A stretch of DNA of 56,938 nucleotides from Pseudomonadota bacterium (GCA_019348195.1 JAHWJX010000007.1:1-56938), one strand, 5' to 3'. Counted from the stretch's first letter, positions 11,505 to 22,248 are shown. Numbers and translations are program-made. The notes: a model not told the origin generated them from the sequence alone.

Positions 11505-11915
11505 TTAGGCCTGGAAGCGCCGGTTCCCCGGCTCGGCCACGATCTGGTGCTCGTCCTCATAGAGGATATGGCCCGGATCGCGCGTTTTGAGGACATCCAC
11601 GTGCAGGCCGCATGCCTCAGCGGCGCGTTTGAAGCGGTGCATCTGTCGGATGTGCTCCTCCGCCGACCAAGCCTTGAACCAGGCCAGGCCGGGCTGACCA
11701 GGACGCCGGCGTGAACCGCGAGAGAATCTGTCGGGCACACGCAGGTTCCGGCCGAACCAGGTTTCCGACGCCGCGAGCTCGCGAAGCGCCCAGTCCGGGG
11801 CGGAGTCGCTCTCGCGGGCCTCCTCGATCGCCTGGAACAGCCCCAGCCTCTGGCGTGGGTGTCCGTCCACCGATCTGAAGCAGACGAACCGCACGAAGAC
11901 GCGCTGGAGCCTCAC
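11505..11915 (-). CDS. Conserved hypothetical protein
   Basis: The product is 136 residues and starts with GTG 11915, which overlaps the pntB stop (GTGA), so it is the last gene of the transhydrogenase transcript. Visible blocks are an N-terminal strand FVRFVCFRSVDGHPRQRLGL, an ALRELAASETWFGRNLRVP segment, AWSAEEHIRQMHRFKRAAEACG and a C-terminal VLKTRDPGHILYEDEHQIVAEP. It resembles a family of soluble hypothetical proteins seen in many bacteria whose members end in VYED-x-QIVAEP. No catalytic motif is evident and no role in the transhydrogenase is implied by sequence. Confidence 0.7.
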   Translation of the reverse strand: MRLQRVFVRFVCFRSVDGHPRQRLGLFQAIEEARESDSAPDWALRELAASETWFGRNLRVPDRFSRGSRRRPGQPGLAWFKAWSAEEHIRQMHRFKRAAEACGLHVDVLKTRDPGHILYEDEHQIVAEPGNRRFQA

Positions 11916-13324
11916 AGCCCCTTGACGATCCCCTCCACCATCTTCTTGGCGTCGGCGAACAGCATCATGGTGTTATCGCGGAAGAAGAGTTCGTTCTCCA
12001 CGCCGGCGTAGCCTGAGCCCATGCCGCGCTTGATGAAGAGCACGGTGCCGGCGCGGTCGACCTCCAGGATGGGCATGCCGTAGATGGCGCTGCCGGGGTC
12101 GGTCTTGGCGGCGGGGTTGGTCACGTCGTTGGCGCCGATCACGAAGGCCACGTCGGCCGTGGCGAACTCGCTGTTGATGTCCTCCAGCTCGAACACCTCG
12201 TCATAGGGGACGTTGGCCTCGGCCAGGAGCACGTTCATGTGGCCGGGCATGCGGCCGGCCACGGGGTGGATGGCGTACTTCACCTCCACGCCCTCGTCCT
12301 TGAGCAGATCGGCCATCTCGCGCAGCGTGTGCTGGGCCTGGGCGACAGCCATGCCGTAGCCGGGGACGATGATCACCTTGGACGCGTTCTTCAGAATAAA
12401 GGCCGCGTCCTCCGCGCTGCCCTGTTTGACGGGGCGGGTCTCCTTGACGCCGGCGACGACGGCGGTGGAGTCCGCACCGAATCCGCCAAGGATCACAGAC
12501 ACAAAGCTCCGGTTCATGCCCTTGCACATGATGTAGCTGAGGATCGCGCCCGAGCTGCCCACCAGGGCGCCGGTGATGATCAAGGCGATGTTCTCCAGGG
12601 TGAAGCCCAGGGCCGCCGCCGCCCAGCCGGAATAGCTGTTCAGCATGGACACCACGACGGGCATGTCCGCCCCGCCGATGGGGATGATCAGGGTCACGCC
12701 CAGCAGAAGCGCCAGGGCGAACACGCCCCAAAAGGCCCACAGCGCCTCGCCGCGGCTGGCGACCAGCACGACCAGCAAGGCCACGATCCCCACCACGATC
12801 GCGATGTTCAGCAGGTGACGCGCGGGCAGCAGGATGGGCGCGCCCCCCATGTTGCCGTTGAGCTTCGCAAAGGCGATCACCGATCCCGTGAAGGTCATGG
12901 CTCCGATGGCCACGCCGAGGCTCAGCTCCACCAGCGACAGGCGGCGGATCCCACCGGCGTCTGCGATGCCGAAGCTTTCCGGGGCGTAGATGGCGCCCAC
13001 CGCGACCAGGCAGGCCGCCAGCCCGACCAGCGAGTGGAAGGCGGCCACCAGCTGCGGCATGGCGGTCATGGACACGCGGCGCGCGATCACCGCGCCCGCG
13101 ACCCCGCCCAGCGCCGTCCCGCCCGCGATCAGGCCCAAGGTCGCGGGGTCGAGCCGGTCCTCGCTCAGCAGCTGCAACAGGGTCACGCCCACCGCCAAGG
13201 CCATGCCGGCCATGCCGAACTGATTGCCGCGTTGGCTTGTGGCCGGGGAGGACAGCCCGCGAAGCGCCAGAATGAACAGGACGCCCGAGACGAGATAGGC
13301 CAGAGCGGCGAGGTCGGCGGTCAT
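11912..13324 (-). CDS. pntB: NAD(P) transhydrogenase subunit beta
   Basis: The product is 470 residues from ATG 13324, which overlaps the preceding gene by four bases. The N-terminal two thirds hold about nine membrane spans that form the proton channel. The C-terminal domain (about 290-470) binds NADP(H), seen in [36 protein letters not shown] and [12 protein letters not shown]. With the two alpha polypeptides it makes the proton-driven enzyme that reduces NADP+ with NADH in the inner membrane. A longer in-frame extension upstream of 13324 is not transhydrogenase and was not used. Confidence 0.95.
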   Translation of the reverse strand: MTADLAALAYLVSGVLFILALRGLSSPATSQRGNQFGMAGMALAVGVTLLQLLSEDRLDPATLGLIAGGTALGGVAGAVIARRVSMTAMPQLVAAFHSLVGLAACLVAVGAIYAPESFGIADAGGIRRLSLVELSLGVAIGAMTFTGSVIAFAKLNGNMGGAPILLPARHLLNIAIVVGIVALLVVLVASRGEALWAFWGVFALALLLGVTLIIPIGGADMPVVVSMLNSYSGWAAAALGFTLENIALIITGALVGSSGAILSYIMCKGMNRSFVSVILGGFGADSTAVVAGVKETRPVKQGSAEDAAFILKNASKVIIVPGYGMAVAQAQHTLREMADLLKDEGVEVKYAIHPVAGRMPGHMNVLLAEANVPYDEVFELEDINSEFATADVAFVIGANDVTNPAAKTDPGSAIYGMPILEVDRAGTVLFIKRGMGSGYAGVENELFFRDNTMMLFADAKKMVEGIVKGL

Positions 13325-13704
13325 GCCCGCTTGTCCGCCATCACGGCGTCCGTGCCCGCTTCCTTGGCCGGCTTGTTCGCGGAGGGCCGGTCCTTCTTGC
13401 GGTACATGGCCAGCATGCGCTGGGTGACCAGGAAGCCGCCGAAGATGTTCACCGCCGCCAGGGCCGCGGCGAGCGCGCCGGAGCCCTTGCCGATCCAGGC
13501 GCGGGCCCCCTCCCCCTCCCCAGCAGTAGCTGCGGCGGCCAGGAGCGCCCCCACGATGATCACCGAGCTGATGGCGTTGGTCACGGCCATGAGCGGGGTG
13601 TGCAGGGCGGGCGTCACGCTCCAGACGACATAGTAGCCCACGAACACGGCCAGCACGAAGATGGCCAGGCGGAAGATGGTCGGGTCCACGGCGGCGTGTT
13701 CCAA
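13321..13704 (-). CDS. pntAB: NAD(P) transhydrogenase subunit alpha part 2 (membrane segment)
   Basis: This short subunit carries the membrane spans that in enterobacteria form the C-terminus of PntA. Spans are seen in [31 protein letters not shown] and [13 protein letters not shown], and the conserved [12 protein letters not shown] lies between the first two. I prefer the TTG at 13704 as start, giving 127 residues, because GAAGG precedes it at a proper distance; the frame stays open farther upstream but encodes no known domain. The end overlaps pntB by four bases. Residues [11 protein letters not shown] at the end are a hydrophilic tail. Confidence 0.88.
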   Translation of the reverse strand: MEHAAVDPTIFRLAIFVLAVFVGYYVVWSVTPALHTPLMAVTNAISSVIIVGALLAAAATAGEGEGARAWIGKGSGALAAALAAVNIFGGFLVTQRMLAMYRKKDRPSANKPAKEAGTDAVMADKRA

Positions 13705-13706
13705 GT

Positions 13707-13820
13707 TCAGCCCTTCTGTCCCAGCTGTTGCAGCCGTTCGTCGATGTTGAGCGGCAGCCACAGCGCGCCACAGCTCAGAAGGCTAGGGAGCGGCAGCTTC
13801 AATCCGCGGCGTACGCTCAC
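13707..13820 (-). CDS. Possible 37-residue peptide between pntAA and pntAB
   Basis: A GTG at 13820 overlaps the pntAA stop in a GTGA junction and opens a frame of 37 codons that ends two bases before the TTG start of pntAB. It would link translation of the two subunits. The peptide has a basic start, a short hydrophobic stretch [14 protein letters not shown] and a polar end [13 protein letters not shown]. No family is recognised and chance cannot be excluded for so short a frame. The strict packing on both sides is the only support. Confidence 0.35.
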   Translation of the reverse strand: MSVRRGLKLPLPSLLSCGALWLPLNIDERLQQLGQKG

Positions 13821-14947
13821 GCTAGCCTCTCGTGGACGACCTGGCCGCCCCGCGTCACCAGCGCCGCCTTCAGGATCTCGTCGTCGAAGTCGGTCGTGAG
13901 CGCGCCGTCCTTGAGCAGCAGGCCGGTGAAGCTCAGCAGGTTGCGGGCGTACAGCGCCGTGGCGTCCGCCGCGATGCGGGCCGGCAGGTTGGTGAACCCG
14001 ACCAGCTTGACCCCTCCGTCCGTGGTGACGGTCTCGTCCGGCCGGGAGCCCGCGACGTTGCCGCCCTGCTCCACCGCCATGTCCACCACCACCGAACCCG
14101 GACGCATGGAGGCGATGTGTTCGGTGGAAAGCAGCCTGGGCGCCGGACGCCCGGGGATCAGGGCGGTGGTGATGACGATGTCTTGCTTGGTCACGTGCTC
14201 GGCCACCAGCGCCGCCTGCTTGGCCTGGTACTCGGGCGACATCTCGCGGGCGTAGCCGCCGGAGGTCTCCGCCGAACGGAACTCCTCGTCTTGGACGGCC
14301 ACGAACTTGGCCCCCAGGCTCTCCACCTGCTCCTTGGCCGCCGGGCGCACGTCGGTGGCGGTGACCACGCCGCCCAGGCGACGCGCGGTGGCGATGGCCT
14401 GCAGCCCCGCCACCCCGGCGCCCATGACGAAGACCTTGGCCGCGGCCACGGTGCCCGCCGCGGTCATCATCATCGGCATGCCCTTGCCGTAGGCGGCGGC
14501 CGCCTCGATCACCGCACGATAGCCGGCGAGGTTGGCCTGGCTGCTCAGCACGTCCATGGCCTGGGCGCGGGTGATCCGAGGCACGAACTCCATGGCGAAG
14601 GCGGTGGCGCCCCGCTCGGCCAACGCCTGGACCGCGGCGCGCTCAGCGTAAGGGTTGAGCATGCCGACAATAACGGCGCCGGGCTTGAGGCCCGCGAGCA
14701 TGTCGCTATGGGGCGCACGCACTCCCAGCAGGATGTCGGCCCCGTCCAGGGCGGCGGCCGGATCGGGTGCAATGCTCGCGCCTGCGCCCAGATAGTCCGC
14801 GTCAGGAAGAGAGGAGCCCAGGCCCGCGCCGCTCTCCACGACCACCGAACAGCCTTGGGCGATCAGCTTCTTCGCCGTTTCAGGCGTCAGCGCCGCGCGG
14901 GTCTCCCCGCCACGGCGTTCGCGCAGCACCGCCACCCTTGCGCCCAT
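13817..14947 (-). CDS. pntAA: NAD(P) transhydrogenase subunit alpha part 1 (NAD-binding)
   Basis: The product is 376 residues, the normal size of the soluble alpha-1 subunit of three-part transhydrogenases. It binds NAD(H) on the cytoplasmic face. Visible are the N-terminal RRGGETRAALTPETAKKL, the FVPRITRAQAMDVLSSQANLAG block, the dinucleotide-binding VFVMGAGVAGLQAIATARRLG, and DMAVEQGGNVAGSRP. It resembles alanine dehydrogenase in fold but the context of pntAB and pntB fixes the identity. It is first of the operon; a 104-base gap separates it from the subunit IV gene upstream. Confidence 0.95.
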   Translation of the reverse strand: MGARVAVLRERRGGETRAALTPETAKKLIAQGCSVVVESGAGLGSSLPDADYLGAGASIAPDPAAALDGADILLGVRAPHSDMLAGLKPGAVIVGMLNPYAERAAVQALAERGATAFAMEFVPRITRAQAMDVLSSQANLAGYRAVIEAAAAYGKGMPMMMTAAGTVAAAKVFVMGAGVAGLQAIATARRLGGVVTATDVRPAAKEQVESLGAKFVAVQDEEFRSAETSGGYAREMSPEYQAKQAALVAEHVTKQDIVITTALIPGRPAPRLLSTEHIASMRPGSVVVDMAVEQGGNVAGSRPDETVTTDGGVKLVGFTNLPARIAADATALYARNLLSFTGLLLKDGALTTDFDDEILKAALVTRGGQVVHERLA

Positions 14948-15051
14948 CGCCGTCCCCCGCCGGCGGGCCTCCTGCAGTCAGATGGGCGACTCCGGTCCGG
15001 CGATGGCCACGTTAGGAAAGGAACGGCCGCGCTGTCCAGCCGCCCTCCGCC

Positions 15052-15315
15052 TCAATGTGGGCGGTCGCTCTCGTTCTTGGCGCGCAGCAGGAAGTACCCG
15101 ACCACCATGAGGGCCGCCGCGGAGGCGAAGCTGGTGAAGAAGCCGACCTCGGTGGAGAACCACATCGTCAGGAACAGCAGCAAGGCGGCGATCCCCAGGG
15201 ATATCCACTTCACCAGGCGCATGATGACGTTGAAGGTGGCGGCCTGTTCGGTGATGTCCATGGAGCCGAGCGTGTAGTCGATGGGCTCGTGATCGATCGG
15301 GCTGTTGGCGGCCAT
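15052..15315 (-). CDS. aa3-type cytochrome c oxidase subunit IV family protein
   Basis: The product is 87 residues from ATG 15315. It matches the bacterial aa3 oxidase subunit IV pattern: a polar N-terminus, the segment GSMDITEQAATFNVIMRLVKW, then hydrophobic spans in ISLGIAALLLFLTMWF and FTSFASAAALMVVGYFLL, and a charged end. Such proteins sit on the surface of aa3 oxidases, but the gene is often found by transhydrogenase genes, as here, so a role with the transhydrogenase or in membrane bioenergetics in general is possible. I excluded 27 in-frame upstream codons with no such pattern. Confidence 0.7.
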   Translation of the reverse strand: MAANSPIDHEPIDYTLGSMDITEQAATFNVIMRLVKWISLGIAALLLFLTMWFSTEVGFFTSFASAAALMVVGYFLLRAKNESDRPH

Positions 15316-15417
15316 GGGGTCCTCACGCAGGCGCGGCGCTTCTAGTGCGGAACGCGCGACGCCGTCCAGAGTGCCGCCGGGCGACCGCGCTCGCATCCGG
15401 GGCTGAAAGCCTGCAAC

Positions 15418-16764
15418 TCAGATCAACCCCACCTGAGCCAGCGCCTCGGTCTGCCGAACGGCGACCGCCCCTTCCTCGAACCCCTCCAGGCTTTCCTCGA
15501 ACAGCCGGCGCCAGTTGTGCTCGGCGCCCAGGTGCAGGAAGGCGGCGCCCAGGCCGATGGCGGCGCGATCCATAAAGACGAACTCGCGGGGGATGCGCAC
15601 AGGGCCGGCCTGTTTCAGCGCCTGGCGGACGCGGAACGCTTCTCTGCGCCCGTATTCGCCGGGCGCCACGCCGTCGGCCACGGTGCGCACGCGGTCGTCC
15701 AGCAGCGGGCCGTAGATGAAGCGGGCCCAAACGCCCAGAACATCGACCAGCTCGTCGTTCAGGCCGGTGAAGCCCCAGCCGCGGTAAGCGTCCGCCTGCG
15801 CCGCGCGATCGTCGGCCAGGAGCGCCCGGTAGAGCCGCACGACCCCGCCCACGAACGACGGCGGAAAGATGCGCACGCAGCCGAAGTCGAGCAGGTTCAG
15901 TTGTTCAGCGCCGGGCGTGAGCGTGTAGTTGCCCAGGTGCGGATCGCCGTGGATGACGCCGATGTGGGTCATGGGCGACCACCAGGCCTCGAACAGCAGC
16001 TTGGCGATCCGGTTGCGGGTCTCCAGCGGGGCCGTCTTGAACCCCAGCAGGCCGGAGCCCTCCAGCCAGCCCATGGTCAAGAGCCGGCGGGTGGACAGCT
16101 CCGGCCGAGGTTCGGGCACGGCGATGTCGGGACGCCCGGCGAAAAAGGCGCGGTAGAGCGCCATGTGCCTGGCCTCGCGCTCGTAATCGAGTTCCTCACG
16201 GAGGCGCTCGGCCACCTCTTCGGCGATCTCGGTGGGATCGATGGACTGGTCGATCCGCTTGTACAGGGCGAACATGGCGCGGAGCTGGCCCAGGTCGCTT
16301 TCCACTGCGGACTGCATCTCCGGGTATTGCAGCTTGACCGCGAGCGGGGCGTCGTCGAGCGCCGTGGCCCGGTGCACCTGCCCCAGCGAGGCCGCGGCCG
16401 TGGCCTCCATGTCGAACTCGGCGAAGCGCGAGCGCCAGTCGGGGCCGAGCTCGGCGGCCATGCGGCGACGGACGAAGGGGCCGCCCATGGCCGGCGCATT
16501 GGTCTGGAGTTCGGCCAGTTCGGCGGCGAACTCGGGTGGAAGCAGGTCCGGCACGGTGGCGAACATCTGGGCGGCCTTCATGAGCGGGCCCTTGAGGCCG
16601 CCCAGCGCCGCCTTGAGGGCTCGGGCGTTGCGGGCGTCCGCCTCGTCCCCGCCGAACAGGCGGTTCACGCCGTAGGAGACCCCGGCGCCCGCCAGGCCTG
16701 CGCCGACCCGGGCCGAGCGGGTCAGGCGCCCGGAGAGGCGGTCGCGTTCAGGATCCAGCGTCAT
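15418..16764 (-). CDS. ABC1/UbiB-family atypical kinase
   Basis: The product is 448 residues from ATG 16764. It shows the ABC1 family features: KxGQ-like segment GGLKGPLMKAAQMFATVPDLLP near residue 60, ASLGQVHRA, the nucleotide-binding Lys in LAVKLQYP, EELDYEREARHM, HGDPHLGNY and LLDFGCVRIF. UbiB members support ubiquinone synthesis or transport by an ATPase-like activity. In this copy the family KxGQ reads KAAQ. Together with the absence of other ubi genes nearby, that makes the exact role uncertain; the name AarF/UbiB-like is as far as the sequence goes. Confidence 0.85.
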   Translation of the reverse strand: MTLDPERDRLSGRLTRSARVGAGLAGAGVSYGVNRLFGGDEADARNARALKAALGGLKGPLMKAAQMFATVPDLLPPEFAAELAELQTNAPAMGGPFVRRRMAAELGPDWRSRFAEFDMEATAAASLGQVHRATALDDAPLAVKLQYPEMQSAVESDLGQLRAMFALYKRIDQSIDPTEIAEEVAERLREELDYEREARHMALYRAFFAGRPDIAVPEPRPELSTRRLLTMGWLEGSGLLGFKTAPLETRNRIAKLLFEAWWSPMTHIGVIHGDPHLGNYTLTPGAEQLNLLDFGCVRIFPPSFVGGVVRLYRALLADDRAAQADAYRGWGFTGLNDELVDVLGVWARFIYGPLLDDRVRTVADGVAPGEYGRREAFRVRQALKQAGPVRIPREFVFMDRAAIGLGAAFLHLGAEHNWRRLFEESLEGFEEGAVAVRQTEALAQVGLI

Positions 16765-16816
16765 GAGCGGCAGGTGCGCCCTGGAACAGGCGCCTGCAAG
16801 GTGTAGGCGGGGTCGG

Positions 16817-18613
16817 TCACCCCAGCGCTTCGAACTCGTCCACCAACCGCTCCAGCCGGGCGCAGCCCTGGGCCCAGAAGCTCTTCTCACGCGGATCCAG
16901 CGCGAAGGGCTTGAGCGCCTCCGTATAGGTCAGCGAACCGCCGGCTGAGAGCAGCTGTTCATACAAGGGCGCGAACCCGGCCGGGTCCTCCCGGCGCTTC
17001 TCCATCAAGGCGCTGACCAGCAGGTCTCCAAAGGCGTAGGCGTAGACATAGAAGGGCGCGTGGACGAAGTGGGACACGTACCCCCAATAGTGTTCGTAGC
17101 CGGGGTTGAGGGTGATCGCCGGGCCCAGGCTTTCGCCCATCACCTCCAGCCAGAGCCGGCCGATCTCGCCGGGCGAAAGCTCGCCCTGGAGCCGGCGATC
17201 GTGGAAGCGGGTTTCGAACCGGTGGAAACTGATCTGGCGGACCACGGTGTTGAGGCCGTCCTCGATCTTGCCGGCCAACAGCGCCCGGCGCTCCTGGGCG
17301 GAGGCCTCGCCCAGCAGGCGCTCGAACACCAGGCCCTCGCCAAAGATGGACGCCGTCTCGGCCAAGGTCAGGGGCGTGTCGGCCAGGAGGGAGCCCAGGG
17401 GGGCGGCCAGGGTCTGGTGAACCGCGTGGCCCAGTTCGTGGGCCAGGGTCAGCACGTCTCGCCGCTCGCCCATGTAGTTCAGGAGGACATAGGGGTGCCG
17501 TTCGGCCGTGACCGGGTGCGAAAAGGCGCCGGAGCTCTTGCCCGGCCGGGGGCGCGCGTCGGTCCAGGGCTGCTGGAGGAAGTGGCGGGCGGTGTCGGCG
17601 AAGCGGGGCGACAGGCCGGAGTAGGATTCGAGCACGATCCCCTTCGCTTCCGCCCAGTCGTATCGGCGGGCGGGGGCCTCCGAAAGCGGGGCGTTGCGGT
17701 CCCAGTAGTCCAGCGCTTCGCGACCCAGCGCCTTGGCCTTGAGCGCGTAGTAGCGGTGCGACAGGCGCGGATAGGCGTCCACCACCGCCGCCTCCAGCGC
17801 CTCCACAGCCTGCGCATCGACCTCATTGGCCAGGTGACGAGAGGCGGCCGGAGTCGGGAATCTGCGCCAGCGGTCCTCCACCTGTTTTTCAAAGGCGAGC
17901 GTGTTCAGCGCGAGCGCCAGCACGGGTTCGTCGCGCTTCAGCGCCTCGGCCAGGCCCGCAGCCGCGGTACGCCGGAGCTCGGGTTGCGGGTCGGATAGGC
18001 GGTTCAAGGCCTCCGGAAGCGTAAGCGTCTCCTCCCCGACCTGCACCTGCATCCGCGCCAGGGTTTCGTCGAACAAGCGCGACCAGCTGGCCACCGCCGG
18101 GGCGCGGTCCACAGACATGCGTTCCAGCTCCGGCGACAGTTCGTGCGGCCGCATGGCGCGCACGCGGCGCAGCCAAGGCCGCCACCGCTCGGCGCGGGGC
18201 TCCGCTGCGTAGGCGGCCTCCAGCTCGGCCTCGTCCAGCTGGTTGAGCTCCAGAGTGAACCAGAGCGTGTCGGCGCCGATCGCGGCCAGCCGGGTGCGCA
18301 CATCGGCCTCGAACCGCGCGGCTTCCGGGTCGTCGCGCGCCACCGCAGCCTGCAGCCCCGCATAGGCGCCCACGCCGCCCATCAGATCGGCGGCGCGCTC
18401 GTACAGCTCGACCGTGTCGGTCAACAGGCGGCCCAGGATCTCCGGAGCGCCCCGTGCTTGCAGAAAAGCTCCCTCCCGCCGGCCGAGTTCGGCCACCGCT
18501 TCGGCGGCGGCCTGCAGATCGCGGGTGATCGCGGGGTCGTCGCGCCCGGCGTAGAGGTCGGTCAGGCTCCACTCGGGAAGCGGGGTTTCGGCCACGGCGG
18601 GATGGATCGTCAT
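16817..18613 (-). CDS. pepF: M3 family oligoendopeptidase F
   Basis: The product is 598 residues, typical for bacterial PepF. This zinc metallopeptidase cuts short peptides of about 7-17 residues in the cytoplasm. The M3 zinc motif HELGHAVH lies near residue 391, with the third ligand region TASIFGEGLVFERLL downstream; Tyr and His of the substrate site are in GYEHYWGYVSHFVHAPFYVYAYAFG. It follows nothing on its strand; the 214-base gap to the divergent response regulator contains an 8-base tandem repeat. The ABC1 kinase gene follows 52 bases later. Confidence 0.93.
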   Translation of the reverse strand: MTIHPAVAETPLPEWSLTDLYAGRDDPAITRDLQAAAEAVAELGRREGAFLQARGAPEILGRLLTDTVELYERAADLMGGVGAYAGLQAAVARDDPEAARFEADVRTRLAAIGADTLWFTLELNQLDEAELEAAYAAEPRAERWRPWLRRVRAMRPHELSPELERMSVDRAPAVASWSRLFDETLARMQVQVGEETLTLPEALNRLSDPQPELRRTAAAGLAEALKRDEPVLALALNTLAFEKQVEDRWRRFPTPAASRHLANEVDAQAVEALEAAVVDAYPRLSHRYYALKAKALGREALDYWDRNAPLSEAPARRYDWAEAKGIVLESYSGLSPRFADTARHFLQQPWTDARPRPGKSSGAFSHPVTAERHPYVLLNYMGERRDVLTLAHELGHAVHQTLAAPLGSLLADTPLTLAETASIFGEGLVFERLLGEASAQERRALLAGKIEDGLNTVVRQISFHRFETRFHDRRLQGELSPGEIGRLWLEVMGESLGPAITLNPGYEHYWGYVSHFVHAPFYVYAYAFGDLLVSALMEKRREDPAGFAPLYEQLLSAGGSLTYTEALKPFALDPREKSFWAQGCARLERLVDEFEALG

Positions 18614-18647
18614 GCGGCCGATATGGCGCGCACGGGGCCAGGGGCCA

Positions 18648-18703
18648 AGGCGATCAGGCGATCAGGCGATCAGGCGATCAGGCGATCAGGCGATCGGGCG
18701 ATC
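18648..18703. repeat. Tandem repeat, seven copies of an 8-base unit
   Basis: Six perfect copies of AGGCGATC run from 18648 to 18695, followed by one copy with a first-base change (GGGCGATC, 18696-18703) and a decayed end. Every unit contains GATC. The repeat lies between the divergent pepF and response regulator starts, 35 bases from the pepF start codon, so a change in copy number would move promoter elements of one or both genes. Eight is not a multiple of three, but no reading frame crosses it. Confidence 0.9.
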
Positions 18704-18827
18704 GGGCCTGTCGGGATTCACCTCCCGTCCACCTCTCTTCAACCTGGTCTTCACCCCCATAGGCGAAAAGCGTCCCATAACGAGCCAAGGCCAAAGAGCC
18801 GAGGCCGGTGATGGACGGTGAACCCTT

Positions 18828-20306
<1,479 letters not shown>

Positions 20307-20364
20307 GACAACGTTGGCCCCAGCTTGGCCCTGGGATAGGGTGTCCCCGAACGGGGGATAGATC

Positions 20365-21705
20365 ATGCTGAAGATGCTTGCGGGATCGGTTGCGGCCGCC
20401 GCGCTCCTGACGGGCGGGGCGGCGGCTCAGCCCGCCGCTGGGCCCCAGCAGGTCACGGTGATCCACGCCGGCGCTCTACTGGACCGCCCGGGCCGCCCGC
20501 CGCGAGGACCGTCCACCCTGATCGTGCGCGAAGGCAAGGTGGCGGAGATCCGCGACGGCCACCTGACGCCGGAGCCCGGCGCCCGCGTGATCGATCTCCG
20601 GAGCAAGTTCGTCCTGCCGGGGCTGATCGACAGCCACGTCCACATCTTCAACGACGACGACAAGCTCCAGGCGCGGCTCCAGGCCAACAACCGCGACATC
20701 GAGGACAACTTCGTGGTCGGCGTCGACAACGCCCGCCGCACCCTGGAGGCCGGCTTCACCACGGTGCGCGACCTGGGCTCCGACCCACGCTCGGTGACCG
20801 CGCTGCGCGACGGGATCAACCGCGGGCTGCTGGCCGGGCCCACCATCGTGCCGGCGGGTCGGGGGGTGTCGATCACCTCCGGCCACGGCGATGCAGCCAA
20901 CAACCTGAACCGCGACGCTGCCGACGCAGCCCGAGCAAGGGCGGACAACCTGTGCAACGGCCCGGAGGATTGCCGCCGCGCCGTGCGCGAGCAGATCTCC
21001 AAAGGGGCCGAGGTGATCAAGTTCATGGCCACCGGCGGGGTGAACAGCGACATCGCCGGGGGACTGAACCAGCAGATGTTCCCCGACGAGATGAAAGCCA
21101 TCGTCGACACCGCCCACATCTTTGGGCGCAAAGTGGCGGTCCATGCGCACGGCGCAGACGGGATCAAGGCGGCGTTGGAGGCCGGCGCGGACTCCATCGA
21201 GCACGGCAGCTACACCGACGAGGAGACCAACGCGGTGTTCAAGCGACGCGGCGCGTATCTGGTGCCCACCATGCTGGCCCCCCGGGCGGCGCTCGCCCAA
21301 GCCCGCGCGGGCGCCCGCAATCCCAACAGCCTGGCGAAGGCGGAAGAGGTGAACAAGGTCGCCTCCCAGAATTGGGCTCGGGCTATCCGTTCGGGCGTGA
21401 AGATCGCTTTCGGCACGGACAACGGCGTGGGCGCCCACGGGACCAACGGCCAGGAGTTCAAGCTCATGGTCGAAGCCGGCATGACCCCGGCCGCGGCGAT
21501 TCAGGCCGCGACCGTGAACGCCGCCGACCTGCTCGGCCGCTCGGACCGGATCGGCACGCTCGAGCCCGGCCGGGACGCCGACATCATCGGGGTCGACCGC
21601 AGCCCCCTCACCGACGTGACCGAACTGGAGCGGGTCGGCTTCGTGATGCGGCGGGGCGTCGTCCACAAGCTCGACGGTCGACGCCAGGGCTTCCCGCCGG
21701 AGTAG
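20365..21705 (+). CDS. Exported amidohydrolase family protein
   Basis: The product is 446 residues with a signal peptide (MLKMLAGSVAAAALLTGGAAAQ). It is a metal-dependent amidohydrolase of the imidazolonepropionase/Xaa-Pro dipeptidase-like group. Metal ligands are visible: DSHVHIF, the probable carboxylated Lys in VIKFMATGG, His in VAVHAHGADG, His in SIEHGSYTD and Asp in FGTDNGVGAHG. Related periplasmic enzymes cut dipeptides ending in proline, lysine or arginine, or N-acyl amino acids; the substrate cannot be chosen here. It lies 58 bases after the response regulator gene on the same strand. Confidence 0.87.
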   Translation: MLKMLAGSVAAAALLTGGAAAQPAAGPQQVTVIHAGALLDRPGRPPRGPSTLIVREGKVAEIRDGHLTPEPGARVIDLRSKFVLPGLIDSHVHIFNDDDKLQARLQANNRDIEDNFVVGVDNARRTLEAGFTTVRDLGSDPRSVTALRDGINRGLLAGPTIVPAGRGVSITSGHGDAANNLNRDAADAARARADNLCNGPEDCRRAVREQISKGAEVIKFMATGGVNSDIAGGLNQQMFPDEMKAIVDTAHIFGRKVAVHAHGADGIKAALEAGADSIEHGSYTDEETNAVFKRRGAYLVPTMLAPRAALAQARAGARNPNSLAKAEEVNKVASQNWARAIRSGVKIAFGTDNGVGAHGTNGQEFKLMVEAGMTPAAAIQAATVNAADLLGRSDRIGTLEPGRDADIIGVDRSPLTDVTELERVGFVMRRGVVHKLDGRRQGFPPE

Positions 21706-21756
21706 ACGCCAGGCCCCCAAGCCACGGACACGCAGGCCTCGACCCGTAGCTGCTGA

Positions 21757-22248
21757 TCAGCGGGCGGTCTGCAAGGCTCGGTTCTCCGCCCGGATTCGGA
21801 CGAACAGCACCGCCGCGTTCAGAAGGCTGAACAGCAGGGCGTACCCGGCCAGCCCCAGGCAGAGCGGCAGAACGGCGATCTCGCCCGTCACGACGAGGTA
21901 GTTGGGGTGGGGCAGCCAGCGGTACGGGCCGCGGCGCACCAGGGTCTCGCCCGGAACCACGATGATTCGGGTGGTCCAGCGCCGGCCCAGGCTACCCAGC
22001 ACCCAGCCGCGCAGCCCCTGGAGCAGGGCGTAGGCCGCCAGCCAGAGGGGGTTCACCGGCTCGTCCCAGCCGAGCGCCCACAGACCGACGAGCCAGGCGG
22101 CGTGCAGGGCCACGATCAGCGGGTAATGCCGGCGCCCGACCTCCACCCCGCCCTGCGCCAGCAGCCGTTGCGTGTTGCGCCGTGCGACCACCAGCTCGCT
22201 CAGCCGCTGCAGGGTCACGAACCCCAGCAGCAGGACGGCGAAGCTCAA
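21757..22248 (-). CDS. Isoprenylcysteine carboxyl methyltransferase-like membrane methyltransferase
   Basis: The 163-residue protein has four or five membrane spans and the ICMT-family C-terminal motif RRGPYRWLPHPNYLVVTGEIAVLPL, which binds S-adenosylmethionine. Bacteria have no farnesylated proteins of the eukaryotic kind; ICMT-like genes placed next to type III polyketide synthases methylate phenolic lipids. The start overlaps the end of the polyketide synthase gene by four bases (ATGA), so a shared pathway is likely. The expected reaction is O-methylation of an alkylresorcinol or alkylpyrone in the membrane. Confidence 0.82.
   Translation of the reverse strand: MSFAVLLLGFVTLQRLSELVVARRNTQRLLAQGGVEVGRRHYPLIVALHAAWLVGLWALGWDEPVNPLWLAAYALLQGLRGWVLGSLGRRWTTRIIVVPGETLVRRGPYRWLPHPNYLVVTGEIAVLPLCLGLAGYALLFSLLNAAVLFVRIRAENRALQTAR

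Noticed and set aside
13325-13771. 149-codon extension of pntB
   Set aside because: It is the wrong frame of pntAB; the true pntB start at 13324 overlaps pntAB by four bases.
18648-18703. Tandem repeat as a CRISPR array
   Set aside because: The 8-base unit has no spacers and no cas genes are near.
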